DNA from: Paraburkholderia nodosa
Lineage (GTDB): Bacteria > Pseudomonadota > Gammaproteobacteria > Burkholderiales > Burkholderiaceae
Direction: 5' to 3'
Assembly: GCF_001718195.1 (NCBI RefSeq)
Contig: NZ_MCNV01000010.1
Coordinates: 124,001 to 188,000, forward strand
DNA: 64,000 bases
Shown here: one piece after another, positions 25,015 through 33,774 of the stretch
Numbering within the stretch: the first letter of the stretch is position 1
Layout of the letters: every line of letters starts with the position of its first letter
The notes under the pieces: generated by a model
The model's input: only the letters and a program-made list of their open reading frames with translations
What the model was told of the DNA's origin: nothing
The model's database searches: none
Program-made: the position numbers and the translations under genes

Positions 25015-26796
25015 TTAGAACGTTTCCCAGTCTGCCGCTTCGTGAGCGGCGGTGGCCACGGGGCTGGCCGATGCCGCCTTTGCTGTGACCGCGGGCGCTG
25101 CGTTGGCGGCCTTGCGGGCCGGCGTGGTTGCCGTGGCCTTCGCGGGCGCGGGGGCAGGGCGCTTGAGCGGTGCGGCGGGGCGCACGGCACGCGCGCGTTG
25201 AGCCGGAGCTGCAACCGTCGACGCAAGCGCAGACTCGGCCTGCGCCCCAACGCGGAATACCGTCACGACGTCGCGCAACCCGTTCGACTGCGCTGCCATC
25301 GACTGCGCCGCCGCCGATGCCTCTTCCACGAGCGCCGCGTTCTGCTGCGTCACTTCGTCCATCTGCGCGACGGCGCGGTTCACCTGCTCGATGCCGGTGT
25401 GCTGCTCTTCGGACGCCGCCGCGATTTCGCCCATCAGGTCGGCCACGCGGCGCGCCGAAATCACCACCTCGTCGATGGTCTTACCGGCTTCGTCGACGAG
25501 CTTCGTGCCTTCCGACACCTGCGCCACCGACTGTCCGATCAGGTCCTTGATCTCCTTGGCCGCCGTCGCGCTGCGCTGGGCGAGGCTGCGCACTTCGCCC
25601 GCCACGACGGCGAAGCCACGGCCCTGGTCGCCGGCGCGCGCCGCTTCCACCGCCGCGTTGAGCGCGAGGATGTTGGTCTGGAAGGCGATGCCGTCGATCA
25701 CGCCGATGATCTGCTCCACGCGCTGCGAGCTGCTCGAAATCTCGTTCATCGTTTCGACCACGCGGCGCACGACTTCGCCGCCGCGCGCGGCGACTTCCGA
25801 GGCATTGACCGCGAGCGTGTTGCCCTGGCGCGCGTTGTCGGTGTTGTGCTTGACCGTGGTCGTGAGCTCTTCGATGCTGGCGGCCGTTTCCTCGAGCGAC
25901 GCGGCTTGCTCTTCGGTACGCGAGGAAAGATCCAGGTTGCCCGCCGCGATTTCCTTGGCGCCCGTCGTGATCGATTCGGCCGAGGTCTGGATGCGCTGCA
26001 CGGTGTCGACCAGTTGGCGCTGCATCTGCTGCATCGAATGAAGCAGGCTGTGCTGGTCGCCGGGCGCGAGATTCACGTGGGCCGTGAGATCGCCTTCGGC
26101 GATGCGCTGGCAGATCTGCGAGGCGTAGTCCGGCTCACCGCCAAGGCTGCGGCGAATCGTGCGGATGAGCCACATGAGGCCGAGCGTCACGGCCGCGCCG
26201 ATCACCGTCACGAGCAAAAGGTTGCTGATCAGCGCGCTGCGGAAGGCGTCGTCGATGTCGTCGGTATAGATGCCGGTGAAGATGTGCCAGTCCCAGCCCG
26301 GTACGAGGGCGGAGTACGTGATCTTTTCGACCGGCGCGCTCTTGCCGGGCTTCGGCCACCAGTAGCTGCTGTAGCCGTCGCCGCCCGTGGACGAGCTTTT
26401 GACGATCTCGAGCGCCACATGCGTGCCGCGCGGGTCCGTCATGTTCGCCTGGCTCTTGCCTTCCATCTCCGGCTTGGGCGGCACGAGCAGCGCCACGGCG
26501 TTGCTGTCGTAAATGCCGAAGTAGCCGCTCTGGTCGTCGCCGTAGCGCGTGCCGCGCAGCGTGGCGATGGCGAGGCGCTTCGCGTCGTCGGCGCTCATGT
26601 GGCCCGCGGCCGCTTCTTTCTGATAGTACGAGACCACACCCAGTGCGGTTTGCGTCTCCTGCTCGACGAGGGCCTTGCGGTCCGTCACCATGCCCGAGCG
26701 CGTCATGAAGGCGTTGGCCACCACCAGCACGACGAGCGAGATCCATAGCAGCCCGACGATGCCCCAGGCTTTCTGATTCAACGTTGTTCGCTTCAC
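25015..26796 (-). CDS. Methyl-accepting chemotaxis protein with Cache sensor
   Basis: Chemoreceptor of about 593 residues. TM1 lies near residues 10-30, followed by a periplasmic single-Cache domain (DDQSGYFGIYDSNAVALL, VPGWDWHIFTGIYTDDID), TM2 in LLLVTVIGAAVTLGLMWLI, a HAMP region and a signalling domain. The conserved hairpin tip LNAAVEAARAGDQGRGFAVV is present. The last residues DWETF match the CheR/CheB-docking pentapeptide of E. coli receptors. A GTG at 26796 after GGAG is the preferred start, since no ATG fits closely; an ATG at 26859 is in frame. The ligand is unknown. Confidence 0.9.
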   Translation of the reverse strand: MKRTTLNQKAWGIVGLLWISLVVLVVANAFMTRSGMVTDRKALVEQETQTALGVVSYYQKEAAAGHMSADDAKRLAIATLRGTRYGDDQSGYFGIYDSNAVALLVPPKPEMEGKSQANMTDPRGTHVALEIVKSSSTGGDGYSSYWWPKPGKSAPVEKITYSALVPGWDWHIFTGIYTDDIDDAFRSALISNLLLVTVIGAAVTLGLMWLIRTIRRSLGGEPDYASQICQRIAEGDLTAHVNLAPGDQHSLLHSMQQMQRQLVDTVQRIQTSAESITTGAKEIAAGNLDLSSRTEEQAASLEETAASIEELTTTVKHNTDNARQGNTLAVNASEVAARGGEVVRRVVETMNEISSSSQRVEQIIGVIDGIAFQTNILALNAAVEAARAGDQGRGFAVVAGEVRSLAQRSATAAKEIKDLIGQSVAQVSEGTKLVDEAGKTIDEVVISARRVADLMGEIAAASEEQHTGIEQVNRAVAQMDEVTQQNAALVEEASAAAQSMAAQSNGLRDVVTVFRVGAQAESALASTVAAPAQRARAVRPAAPLKRPAPAPAKATATTPARKAANAAPAVTAKAASASPVATAAHEAADWETF

Positions 26797-26864
26797 GTTC
26801 GTTTTTCTCCAGCCGTCTTCGATTTGTATTCTCGCGGCAGTGCACACGTGCAGCGCCAACGTGT

Positions 26865-26892
26865 TTAACGGATGGTTTGGAGGGAACCTTAA
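26865..26892 (-). promoter_or_regulatory. Possible sigma-28 (FliA) promoter of the chemoreceptor
   Basis: On the minus strand TTAAGGTT and TCCGTTAA lie 12 bases apart, resembling the flagellar consensus TAAAGTTT-N11-GCCGATAA (6 of 8 matches in each box). It is 69 bases upstream of the GTG start. The extra spacer base lowers confidence. Confidence 0.35.
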
Positions 26893-26946
26893 CGTTTGCG
26901 TATGGGATCTTTGCGCTGGGTGGGACTTGTCATGCTAATTCTTTCG

Positions 26947-27978
26947 TTAGGCTTTCGTTCCCGGCGCCGCCGTCGAAGCTCGCACGACCAGCCGCGGCGC
27001 CGGGACCACGCACACGCGCGCCACCGCGCCGGCGGCCGAATCGGGCGCTTCGACCAGTTCCGTCAGCAACTCGACGGCCAGTTCCGCCGCCTCGGTCGTT
27101 GCGACCGCAACGGTCGTGAGCGGCGGCCGCGACTCGCGCGCCAGCTGAATATCGGTAATGCCGACCACGGAAAGCTCGCGCGGCACGTCGAGCCCGAGAT
27201 CGGCGGCGGCCTGCATGGCGCCGAGCGCGGGCAGGTCGTTGGTCGCGAAGATCGCGGTGAGGTCGGGATGCCGCGCGAGCAACTCGCTCGTGGCCGCATA
27301 ACCGCCTTGCGTGGTGTCCGGCGCATAGCGTACGGGCGCGCCCGCACCGTCGAGGCCGGCGGCCTGCATGGCCGCGACGAAGCCGTCATAGCGTGCCGCG
27401 TGAATGCCGGAAACCTTGCTGCCGACGATCGCCCCAATGCGCCGATGCCCGAGCGTCAGCAAATGCTGCGCGGCAAGCTCCCCCGCGCGCCGGAAGTCCA
27501 CGGCCACGCACGGCAGGCCCGGCGGGTCGAGCGGCCGCTCCCACATGCACAGCACGACCGGCGCGCCGCGCCGCACGGTGGCGCGCAGGTCGGCGAAGTC
27601 GAGATTGGCGTTCATCACGAGCACGCCCGCCGAGAGCGTGCCCGCAATCTGTTCGAGGTAGGCGCGGCCCGTTTGCGGGTCGCCATCCGTATTGCAGATG
27701 ATGAGAAAGCGCCCGCTGCGCCGCAGCGCATTCTCCACGGCGAGCGCGAACTCCGGATAGAACGGATTCGCGATGCTCGACACCATCAGCGCAATGGTGG
27801 GCGGCCGCCCTTCGGCGAGCGCGCGGGCCGACAAATGCGGGCGATAGCCGAGCGCCTCGACCGCTTCGAGCACGCGTTGGCGCGTGGCTTCGCCCACGCG
27901 CCCGCGCTCGCGCAAGACGTTCGAGACGGTGGCCGGCGTGACGCCGGCGCGCCGCGCGACTTCGTTCAGGGTCGGCAT
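26947..27978 (-). CDS. LacI family repressor of the galactoside operon
   Basis: Repressor of 343 residues. The N-terminal helix-turn-helix LNEVARRAGVTPATVSNVLRERGRVGEATRQRVLEA is followed by the hinge RPHLSARAL and a sugar-binding-protein-like core (VSSIANPFYPEFALAVE, LGHRRIGAIVG, FATNDLPALGAM). It is divergent from the ABC/GH42 operon at 28181. Two palindromes with AAGCG half-sites lie between them, so it most likely represses that operon and responds to a galactoside or galactose. Confidence 0.9.
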   Translation of the reverse strand: MPTLNEVARRAGVTPATVSNVLRERGRVGEATRQRVLEAVEALGYRPHLSARALAEGRPPTIALMVSSIANPFYPEFALAVENALRRSGRFLIICNTDGDPQTGRAYLEQIAGTLSAGVLVMNANLDFADLRATVRRGAPVVLCMWERPLDPPGLPCVAVDFRRAGELAAQHLLTLGHRRIGAIVGSKVSGIHAARYDGFVAAMQAAGLDGAGAPVRYAPDTTQGGYAATSELLARHPDLTAIFATNDLPALGAMQAAADLGLDVPRELSVVGITDIQLARESRPPLTTVAVATTEAAELAVELLTELVEAPDSAAGAVARVCVVPAPRLVVRASTAAPGTKA

Positions 27979-28102
27979 GGGATCTCACATGTCCATCTCA
28001 AAATATGGGAAGGCGATTCAACATTTGCATGATTGTGACGGGCACTGCAACATTGGCCCGACAATCAAAGCGAATATCGGAGACAAGGCAGCCAGATCGC
28101 AG

Positions 28103-28114
28103 AAGCGATCGCTT
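28103..28114. promoter_or_regulatory. Palindrome AAGCGATCGCTT, candidate LacI-family site 1
   Basis: A perfect 12-bp palindrome followed by a T run, 67 bases upstream of the operon's first start. It shares AAGCG/CGCTT half-sites with the palindrome at 28129-28144, 28 bases centre to centre. Confidence 0.4.
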
Positions 28115-28128
28115 TTTTATGGGCTGCT

Positions 28129-28144
28129 GATTAAGCGCTTAATC
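28129..28144. promoter_or_regulatory. LacI-family operator GATTAAGCGCTTAATC
   Basis: A perfect 16-bp palindrome with the central CG typical of LacI-family operators. It lies 37 bases upstream of the first operon gene and about 150 bases from the repressor gene start. Position and symmetry make it the main candidate operator. Confidence 0.7.
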
Positions 28145-28180
28145 TCCGTGTCGCGCTGATTAGAACATGGAGACGGGACG

Positions 28181-29353
28181 ATGGCGAGCATTTCGTTGCG
28201 CGGCGTTCAGAAGGCATACGGCGAGAATGCGCCGGTGATTCGCAACGTCGATCTGGAGATCGGCAGGAACGAGTTCTGTGTATTCCTCGGCCCTTCGGGC
28301 TGCGGCAAGTCCACGCTGCTGCGCATGATCGCGGGCCTGGAAGACGTCACCGACGGCGATATTTCGATCGGCGGCAAGCTCGTGAACGACGTGAGCGCCG
28401 CGCAGCGCGGCGTGGCCATGGTGTTCCAGAGCTACGCGCTGTTCCCGCACATGACCGTGTACGAGAACATGGCGTTCGGCCTCAAGCTCGCGAAAACGCC
28501 GAGGGCCGAGATCGATCGCAAGGTGCGCGAAGCCGCACGCATTCTTCAGCTCGAAGCGTTGCTCGAGCGTCACCCCAAGGCGCTTTCGGGCGGCCAGCGG
28601 CAGCGCGTGGCGATTGGCCGGGCGATCGTACGCGAGCCCGGCGTGTTCCTGTTCGACGAACCGCTTTCCAATCTCGATGCCACGTTGCGCGGCCAGACGC
28701 GTATCGAGATCGCGCGCCTGCATCGCCAGTTCGAGCAGGCGAGCGTGGTGTACGTGACGCACGACCAGATCGAGGCGATGACGCTCGCCGACAAGATCGT
28801 CCTGCTGCATAGCGGTAAGGATACCGAACGATACGGCAGCATCGCGCAAGTTGGCGCGCCGCTCGAGCTTTATCACCGGCCCGCGAGCCGCTTCGTGGCG
28901 GGCTTCATCGGCTCGCCGCGCATGAATTTTCTGCCGGCGCGCGTGGCGGCCATCGAGACGAACGGCGTGAGCGTCACGCTCGACGAAAGCGGCGAAACGG
29001 TGCGGCTGCCGGTGCAGGGTGCGCGGCTCGCCGTGGGCGCGCCGGTCACGTTCGGCGTGCGTCCTGAGCATCTCGAACTGGTGGTGGAGGGCGTGGCATC
29101 GCGCACCTCGCGCGATGCTCAGGATGCCTTGACGATTGCGCGTGCCATCACGCTGATCGAGGAGCTTGGCGAACACAGCTATGTGCACCTCGATCAGCCG
29201 GGTGAGGCGGTGCTCGTCGCCAAGGCGCCCGGCGATGCCCGGCTCAGTAGCGGCGACACCGCCCAGTTCCGTGCGAGCGCGAGCGCCTGCCATCTGTTCG
29301 CGGAAGACGGCTTCGCCGTTGCACCGCTCGCCACCGCCGATCAACCCGCATGA
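28181..29353 (+). CDS. Sugar ABC transporter ATPase (MsmK/UgpC/MalK type)
   Basis: Cytoplasmic ATPase of 390 residues for a CUT1 sugar importer. Walker A GPSGCGKST (about 38-46), signature LSGGQRQRV and Walker B VFLFDEPLSNLDA, with the H loop VTHDQ. The C-terminal third is the MalK-like OB-fold regulatory domain (GFIGSPRMNFLPA, FGVRPEHLEL). It opens a five-gene operon under a LacI-family repressor, and its stop overlaps an upstream in-frame ATG of the beta-galactosidase gene. It powers the permeases at 32780-34626. Confidence 0.93.
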   Translation: MASISLRGVQKAYGENAPVIRNVDLEIGRNEFCVFLGPSGCGKSTLLRMIAGLEDVTDGDISIGGKLVNDVSAAQRGVAMVFQSYALFPHMTVYENMAFGLKLAKTPRAEIDRKVREAARILQLEALLERHPKALSGGQRQRVAIGRAIVREPGVFLFDEPLSNLDATLRGQTRIEIARLHRQFEQASVVYVTHDQIEAMTLADKIVLLHSGKDTERYGSIAQVGAPLELYHRPASRFVAGFIGSPRMNFLPARVAAIETNGVSVTLDESGETVRLPVQGARLAVGAPVTFGVRPEHLELVVEGVASRTSRDAQDALTIARAITLIEELGEHSYVHLDQPGEAVLVAKAPGDARLSSGDTAQFRASASACHLFAEDGFAVAPLATADQPA

Positions 29354-29376
29354 AAACAACAACCGAGGACACAGGG

Positions 29377-31377
29377 ATGCGTCTTGGAGTCTGCTATTAC
29401 CCTGAGCACTGGCCGGAGGCCATGTGGAAAGACGACGCCGCGCGCATGAAGGCGCTGGGCATCGCGCAGGTGCGTATCGCCGAATTCGCGTGGAGCCGCA
29501 TCGAGCCCTCGCCGGGCGAATTCGACTGGGGCTGGCTCGATCGCGCGATCGACACGCTCGGTGCCGCCGGCCTGCAAGTGGTGATGTGCACGCCCACCGC
29601 CACGCCGCCCAAGTGGCTGATCGACCAGCATCCCGACATCCTGCCCGTGGGCGCCGATGGCCGCGTGCGCGGGTTCGGCTCGCGGCGGCACTACGATTTT
29701 TCGTCGCCGGCGTATTACGAGGCTTCGCGGCGCATCTGCGAGGCGGTCGCCGCGCGTTATGGCCAGCATCCCGCCGTCGCGTACTGGCAGACCGATAACG
29801 AGTACGGCTGCCATCAAACGGTGGTCAGCTACTCGACGGCGGCGGTGCAGCGCTTTCGCGAATGGCTCAAGGCGCGTTACGGCAGCATCGACGCGCTCAA
29901 CACCGCCTGGGGCACCGTGTTCTGGAGCATGGAGTACCGCAGCTTCGACGAAATCGAGGCGCCCGTTGGCACCGTGACCGAGGCGCATCCGTCGCACCGG
30001 CTCGACTACCAGCGCTTCGCCTCCGATGAAGTGCAGCGCTACAACCGCATGCAGGTCGATATCCTGCGCGCGCATTCGCCGGGGCGGCCCATTGCACACA
30101 ACTTCATGCAGCTCTTCATGGAGTTCGATCACTACAAGGTTGCAGCCGATCTCGACGTCGCGACGTGGGACAGCTATCCGCTCGGCGCGCTCGACCAGCA
30201 GTGGTACGCACCCGACGTGAAGGCGCGCTATCTGCGCACCGGGCACCCGGACTTCGCCTCGTTCAATCACGACGTGTATCGCGGCATGTCGAAGCTGCCG
30301 TTCTGGGTCATGGAGCAGCAGCCCGGCCCCGTGAACTGGGCCCACTGGAACCCCGCGCCGCTGCCCGGCATGGTGCGCCTCTGGAGCTGGGAAGCGTTCG
30401 CGCACGGCGCGGGCTGCGTGTCGTATTTCCGCTGGCGCCAGGCGCCGTTCGCGCAGGAGCAGATGCACGCGGGCCTGAATACGCCCGACAACCGCCCCGA
30501 CCTCGCCAGTGCGGAAGCGGCGCGCGTGGCCGAGGAAATCGAGGCCGTGCTCGCGGTGACCAAGGGCGGCCGCGACTTCGACGTGAAAACGCCGGTTGCG
30601 CTCGTGCTCGATTACGAGGCGAAGTGGCTCTTCGAGATTCATCCGCAGGGCGCGGATTTCCACTATCCGCGCTTCGCTGTGGAGTACTACTCGGCGCTGC
30701 GCGCGCTCGGCTTCGACGTGGATATCGTTTCGGTGCACGCGCCGCTCGACGGCTACCGCCTCGTGGTCGTGCCGCCGCTGCCCGTCGTGCCCGACGACTT
30801 CGCGCAGCGCCTCGCCAGTTCGGGCGCGCAAGTGGTGATCGGGCCGCGCACGGGCTCGAAAACCGCGGATCTGCAAATTCCCGCCAACCTGCCGCCGGGG
30901 CCGCTCGCGGCGCTGCTGCCGCTGCGGGTGTGGCGCGTGGAGTCGCTGCGGCCCAACATCAGCGAGCCGGTGCGCTTCGACATGGATGGCGCGCACGAAG
31001 GCCACGCGCGCCACTGGCGCGATCTGATCGAACTCGGCGCCGATACCGGCGAAAACGAATGGGCCGTGCCGGAAGTGCGCGCGACGTTCAGCGACGGCCA
31101 TCCCGCGTACGTGAGGAGCGGCGCGGTCCACTACCTCGCGAGCCTGTTCGACGAGGCGAGCACGCAGGCGCTCTTTGCGCGCGTGGCGCGCGAAGCGGGC
31201 CTCACGCCGCAGCCGCTTGGTGACGCGATCCGCGTGAGCCGGCGCGGCGGCTTCACCTGGGTGTTCAACTACGGGCCGGGCACGCACACCCTTTCTGCGG
31301 ATATTCCCGACGATGCATACGTGATCGGCTCGCGTACGATAGAGCCGCAGGGCGTGAGCGCCTACCGTTCGCAATAG
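29377..31377 (+). CDS. Beta-galactosidase, glycoside hydrolase family 42
   Basis: Cytoplasmic GH42 enzyme of 666 residues, cleaving beta-galactosides to release galactose. The start MRLGVCYYPEHWPE is the typical family N terminus. The acid/base is Glu142 in WQTDNEYGCH and the nucleophile is Glu313 in FWVMEQQPGPVNW. The trimerisation and C-terminal domains follow (VALVLDYEAKWLF, GFTWVFNYGPG). The ATG at 29377 is preferred because GAGGA lies a few bases upstream and the family starts there; an ATG at 29350 overlaps the ATPase stop. Genes around it encode a complete importer, so it works on imported galacto-oligosaccharides. Confidence 0.93.
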   Translation: MRLGVCYYPEHWPEAMWKDDAARMKALGIAQVRIAEFAWSRIEPSPGEFDWGWLDRAIDTLGAAGLQVVMCTPTATPPKWLIDQHPDILPVGADGRVRGFGSRRHYDFSSPAYYEASRRICEAVAARYGQHPAVAYWQTDNEYGCHQTVVSYSTAAVQRFREWLKARYGSIDALNTAWGTVFWSMEYRSFDEIEAPVGTVTEAHPSHRLDYQRFASDEVQRYNRMQVDILRAHSPGRPIAHNFMQLFMEFDHYKVAADLDVATWDSYPLGALDQQWYAPDVKARYLRTGHPDFASFNHDVYRGMSKLPFWVMEQQPGPVNWAHWNPAPLPGMVRLWSWEAFAHGAGCVSYFRWRQAPFAQEQMHAGLNTPDNRPDLASAEAARVAEEIEAVLAVTKGGRDFDVKTPVALVLDYEAKWLFEIHPQGADFHYPRFAVEYYSALRALGFDVDIVSVHAPLDGYRLVVVPPLPVVPDDFAQRLASSGAQVVIGPRTGSKTADLQIPANLPPGPLAALLPLRVWRVESLRPNISEPVRFDMDGAHEGHARHWRDLIELGADTGENEWAVPEVRATFSDGHPAYVRSGAVHYLASLFDEASTQALFARVAREAGLTPQPLGDAIRVSRRGGFTWVFNYGPGTHTLSADIPDDAYVIGSRTIEPQGVSAYRSQ

Positions 31378-31448
31378 ACGCAAATAGACGTATTGCGCAG
31401 TTCCTGACGATGCAGCACCGACAACGACGTATAACCAAGGAGACACGC

Positions 31449-32711
31449 ATGATCGGCAAGACCTTCAGACCACGCACCCTGCTCGTTGCTGCGACGCTGG
31501 CGGCGGGCGCGCTTGCAGGCGCGTTCGCGAGCGCGGCGCAGGCCGGCACGCTCGAAATGAACATTGCCTACAAGGGCGCAAGCCAGCGCGCCGTGTGGGA
31601 ACAGGTGATCGAACAGTTCAAGAAGACGCACCCCGGCACCGACGTAAAGGTGTCGTTCGTCGACGAGGAAGCCTACAAGGTCCAGTTGCCGAACTGGCTC
31701 ACGACCGCGCCGCCCGACATCGTGAACTGGCACGACGGCGAGCGCATGGGCTACTACGCGAAGCGCGGCCTTTTCGCGGATCTTTCGGACGACTGGAAAA
31801 AGAACAACTGGGACAGCATGTACGCCTCGACGAAGGAAGCTTCGTCGTACCAGGGCAAGCAGTACGCCGCGCCCACGGTGTATTACTCGTGGGGCATGTT
31901 CTATCGCAAGGACCTGTTCGACAAGGTAGGCATCAAGAGCGAGCCGAAAACATGGAATGAATTCCTCGATGCCTGCAAGAAGCTCAAGGCAGCGGGCATC
32001 GCGCCGATTGCCGTGGCCGGGCGCGACGCGTGGACACTGGCGGGCTGGTTCGACTATCTGGATCTGCGCCTGAACGGCAACGCGTTCCACCAGAAGCTGA
32101 TGGCAGGCGAGGTGCCGTACACCGACCCGCGTGTGAAGAAGGTCTACGTGACGTGGAAACAGTTGCTCGACGACGGCGACTTCATTCCCAATTCGCTCTC
32201 GTACGATCTCGATGCGGCGCAGCCGTTCCTGTTCCAGGGTAAGGCCGCGATGATGCTGATGGGTACCTTCATCACGGGCGGTTTCAGCCCGACGGTCAAG
32301 CAGCAGATGGGCTACTTCCAGTTCCCGATCATCGACCCGAACGTGCCGACCGCCGAAGACGGTCCGGTCGAATCGCTGCACATTCCGGGCAAGGCGAAGA
32401 ACAAGGCCGATGCGCATGCGTTCCTCGCGTTCGCCGAGACGCCGGATGTTGGCGCGCAGCTTGCCAAGGGGCTGGGTTCGCTTTCGGCCAACAGCAAGTC
32501 GCCGGAGCCCGAGGACCCGATTTCGAAGATCGGCTTTCAGATCCTCTCGAACACGAAGGGCGGCATTGCGCAGTTCTATGATCGCGACATGACGAAGGAA
32601 ATGGCTGACGAAGGCATGAAGGGCATGCAGCAGTTCGTGTCCGATCCGACGAAGCTCGACTCGATTCTCGCGCAGCTCGAGCAGACGCGTCAGCGGATCT
32701 ACAAGAAGTAA
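31449..32711 (+). CDS. Sugar ABC transporter periplasmic binding protein (CUT1)
   Basis: Extracellular-sugar-binding protein family 1, 420 residues. Signal peptide MIGKTFRPRTLLVAATLAAG ending near ASAAQA|GT. MalE-like features include QRAVWEQVIEQFKKTHPGTDVKVSF, NWHDGERMGYYAKRG and LMGTFITGG. AAGGAGACACGC precedes the ATG. It follows the GH42 gene by 71 bases and is separated from the permease genes by a strong stem-loop. Ligand is probably a beta-galactoside, inferred from the operon. Confidence 0.92.
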   Translation: MIGKTFRPRTLLVAATLAAGALAGAFASAAQAGTLEMNIAYKGASQRAVWEQVIEQFKKTHPGTDVKVSFVDEEAYKVQLPNWLTTAPPDIVNWHDGERMGYYAKRGLFADLSDDWKKNNWDSMYASTKEASSYQGKQYAAPTVYYSWGMFYRKDLFDKVGIKSEPKTWNEFLDACKKLKAAGIAPIAVAGRDAWTLAGWFDYLDLRLNGNAFHQKLMAGEVPYTDPRVKKVYVTWKQLLDDGDFIPNSLSYDLDAAQPFLFQGKAAMMLMGTFITGGFSPTVKQQMGYFQFPIIDPNVPTAEDGPVESLHIPGKAKNKADAHAFLAFAETPDVGAQLAKGLGSLSANSKSPEPEDPISKIGFQILSNTKGGIAQFYDRDMTKEMADEGMKGMQQFVSDPTKLDSILAQLEQTRQRIYKK

Positions 32712-32726
32712 GGTGTTCGAAGCGAA

Positions 32727-32754
32727 GGCGGGCAGTGCGTCGGCGCTGCCCGCC
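32727..32754 (+). repeat. Intercistronic stem-loop between binding protein and permease genes
   Basis: GGCGGGCAG and CTGCCCGCC pair perfectly over 9 bp with a 10-base loop, 16 bases after the binding-protein stop. Such structures commonly protect the upstream binding-protein message and lower permease expression. Confidence 0.6.
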
Positions 32755-32779
32755 GGGTAATCAAGCGGAGGTTTTTGCC

Positions 32780-33754
32780 GTGAGACAGGCAGTGAGTCAT
32801 ACCGTTGCGCATCGCGTGGACGGCGCCGCGCCGGCAGGCGGCGAGAACGGCGGCATGCAGCACGCAAGCGGGCGAGGCATTCAGCCGCGCCGCCGCGCGT
32901 CGCCCACCGCGCGGCGCCAGCGCCGTGCCGCGTGCCTCTTTCTCGCGCCCGCGGTCATCATGTTCGCGGTCTACGTGATCTGGCCGATTCTCTCCACGCT
33001 GCGTCTCTCGCTCTACAACTGGGACGGCATGACCGAAGCGAGCTTCGTGGGTTTCGCGAACTATATCGAGCTGTTCCACTCGCCCACGTTCTACACGGCG
33101 CTCAAGAACAACGTGATCTGGCTGGTGCTGTTCCTGCTCGCACCGCCCATGGGTCTTGCGATCGCGCTGTACCTCAACCAGGCCGTGGGCGGCATCCGCA
33201 TCGTCAAGTCGCTGTTCTTCGCGCCGTTCGTGCTTTCTGGCGTGGTGGTGGGCCTCATCTACTCGTGGTTCTACGACCCCACGTTCGGCCTGCTCGCGCT
33301 CATGCTGGGCCGCGGCATTCCCGTGCTCGGCGACCCGAACTACGCCACGCCGGGCATCATCTTCGCCGCGCTCTGGCCGCAAACCGCGTACTGCATGATC
33401 CTCTATCTCACGGGCCTCACCACGCTCAACAGCGAGCAGATCGAGGCCGCGCGCATGGAAGGCGCGAAGGGCTGGACCATGCTCTGGCACGTGATCCTGC
33501 CGCAACTGCGGCCCGTCACGTTCATGGCCGTGGTGGTCACGGTCATCGGCGCGCTGCGCAGCTTCGACCTCATCTCCGTGATGACGGGCGGCGGACCGTT
33601 CGAAAGCTCGACCGTGCTCGCGTACTACATGTACGACCAGGCGATCAAATACTACCGGCTCGGCTATTCGGCCGCGATTGCCGTCGTGCTGTTCGCGATC
33701 ATGCTGCTCTACATCGTCTATCACCTGCGCCGCCTGCTGCGCAGCGAGCACTGA
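32780..33754 (+). CDS. Sugar ABC transporter permease 1 (MalF/UgpA type)
   Basis: Inner-membrane permease of 324 residues with about six TM helices after a basic cytoplasmic N terminus of some 55 residues. The ATPase-docking EAA loop reads EQIEAARMEGAKGWTMLWHVILPQLRP. A GTG at 32780 with CGGAG nine bases upstream is the preferred start. It partners the MalG-type permease 20 bases downstream. Confidence 0.92.
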   Translation: MRQAVSHTVAHRVDGAAPAGGENGGMQHASGRGIQPRRRASPTARRQRRAACLFLAPAVIMFAVYVIWPILSTLRLSLYNWDGMTEASFVGFANYIELFHSPTFYTALKNNVIWLVLFLLAPPMGLAIALYLNQAVGGIRIVKSLFFAPFVLSGVVVGLIYSWFYDPTFGLLALMLGRGIPVLGDPNYATPGIIFAALWPQTAYCMILYLTGLTTLNSEQIEAARMEGAKGWTMLWHVILPQLRPVTFMAVVVTVIGALRSFDLISVMTGGGPFESSTVLAYYMYDQAIKYYRLGYSAAIAVVLFAIMLLYIVYHLRRLLRSEH

Positions 33755-33774
33755 ATCCGCTACGAGGAGCCCCC

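Noticed and set aside
28103..28118. Terminator reading of AAGCGATCGCTT plus T run
   Set aside because: A stem of 4 bp with a 4-base loop would be weak and it sits in a promoter, so operator is preferred.
31370..31397. Inverted repeat CGCAATA/TATTGCG after the beta-galactosidase gene
   Set aside because: Only 7 bp with a 14-base loop and it includes the stop codon; too weak to call a site.
29341..31446. 701-codon minus frame opposite the beta-galactosidase
   Set aside because: Complement of the GH42 gene; no family motif.
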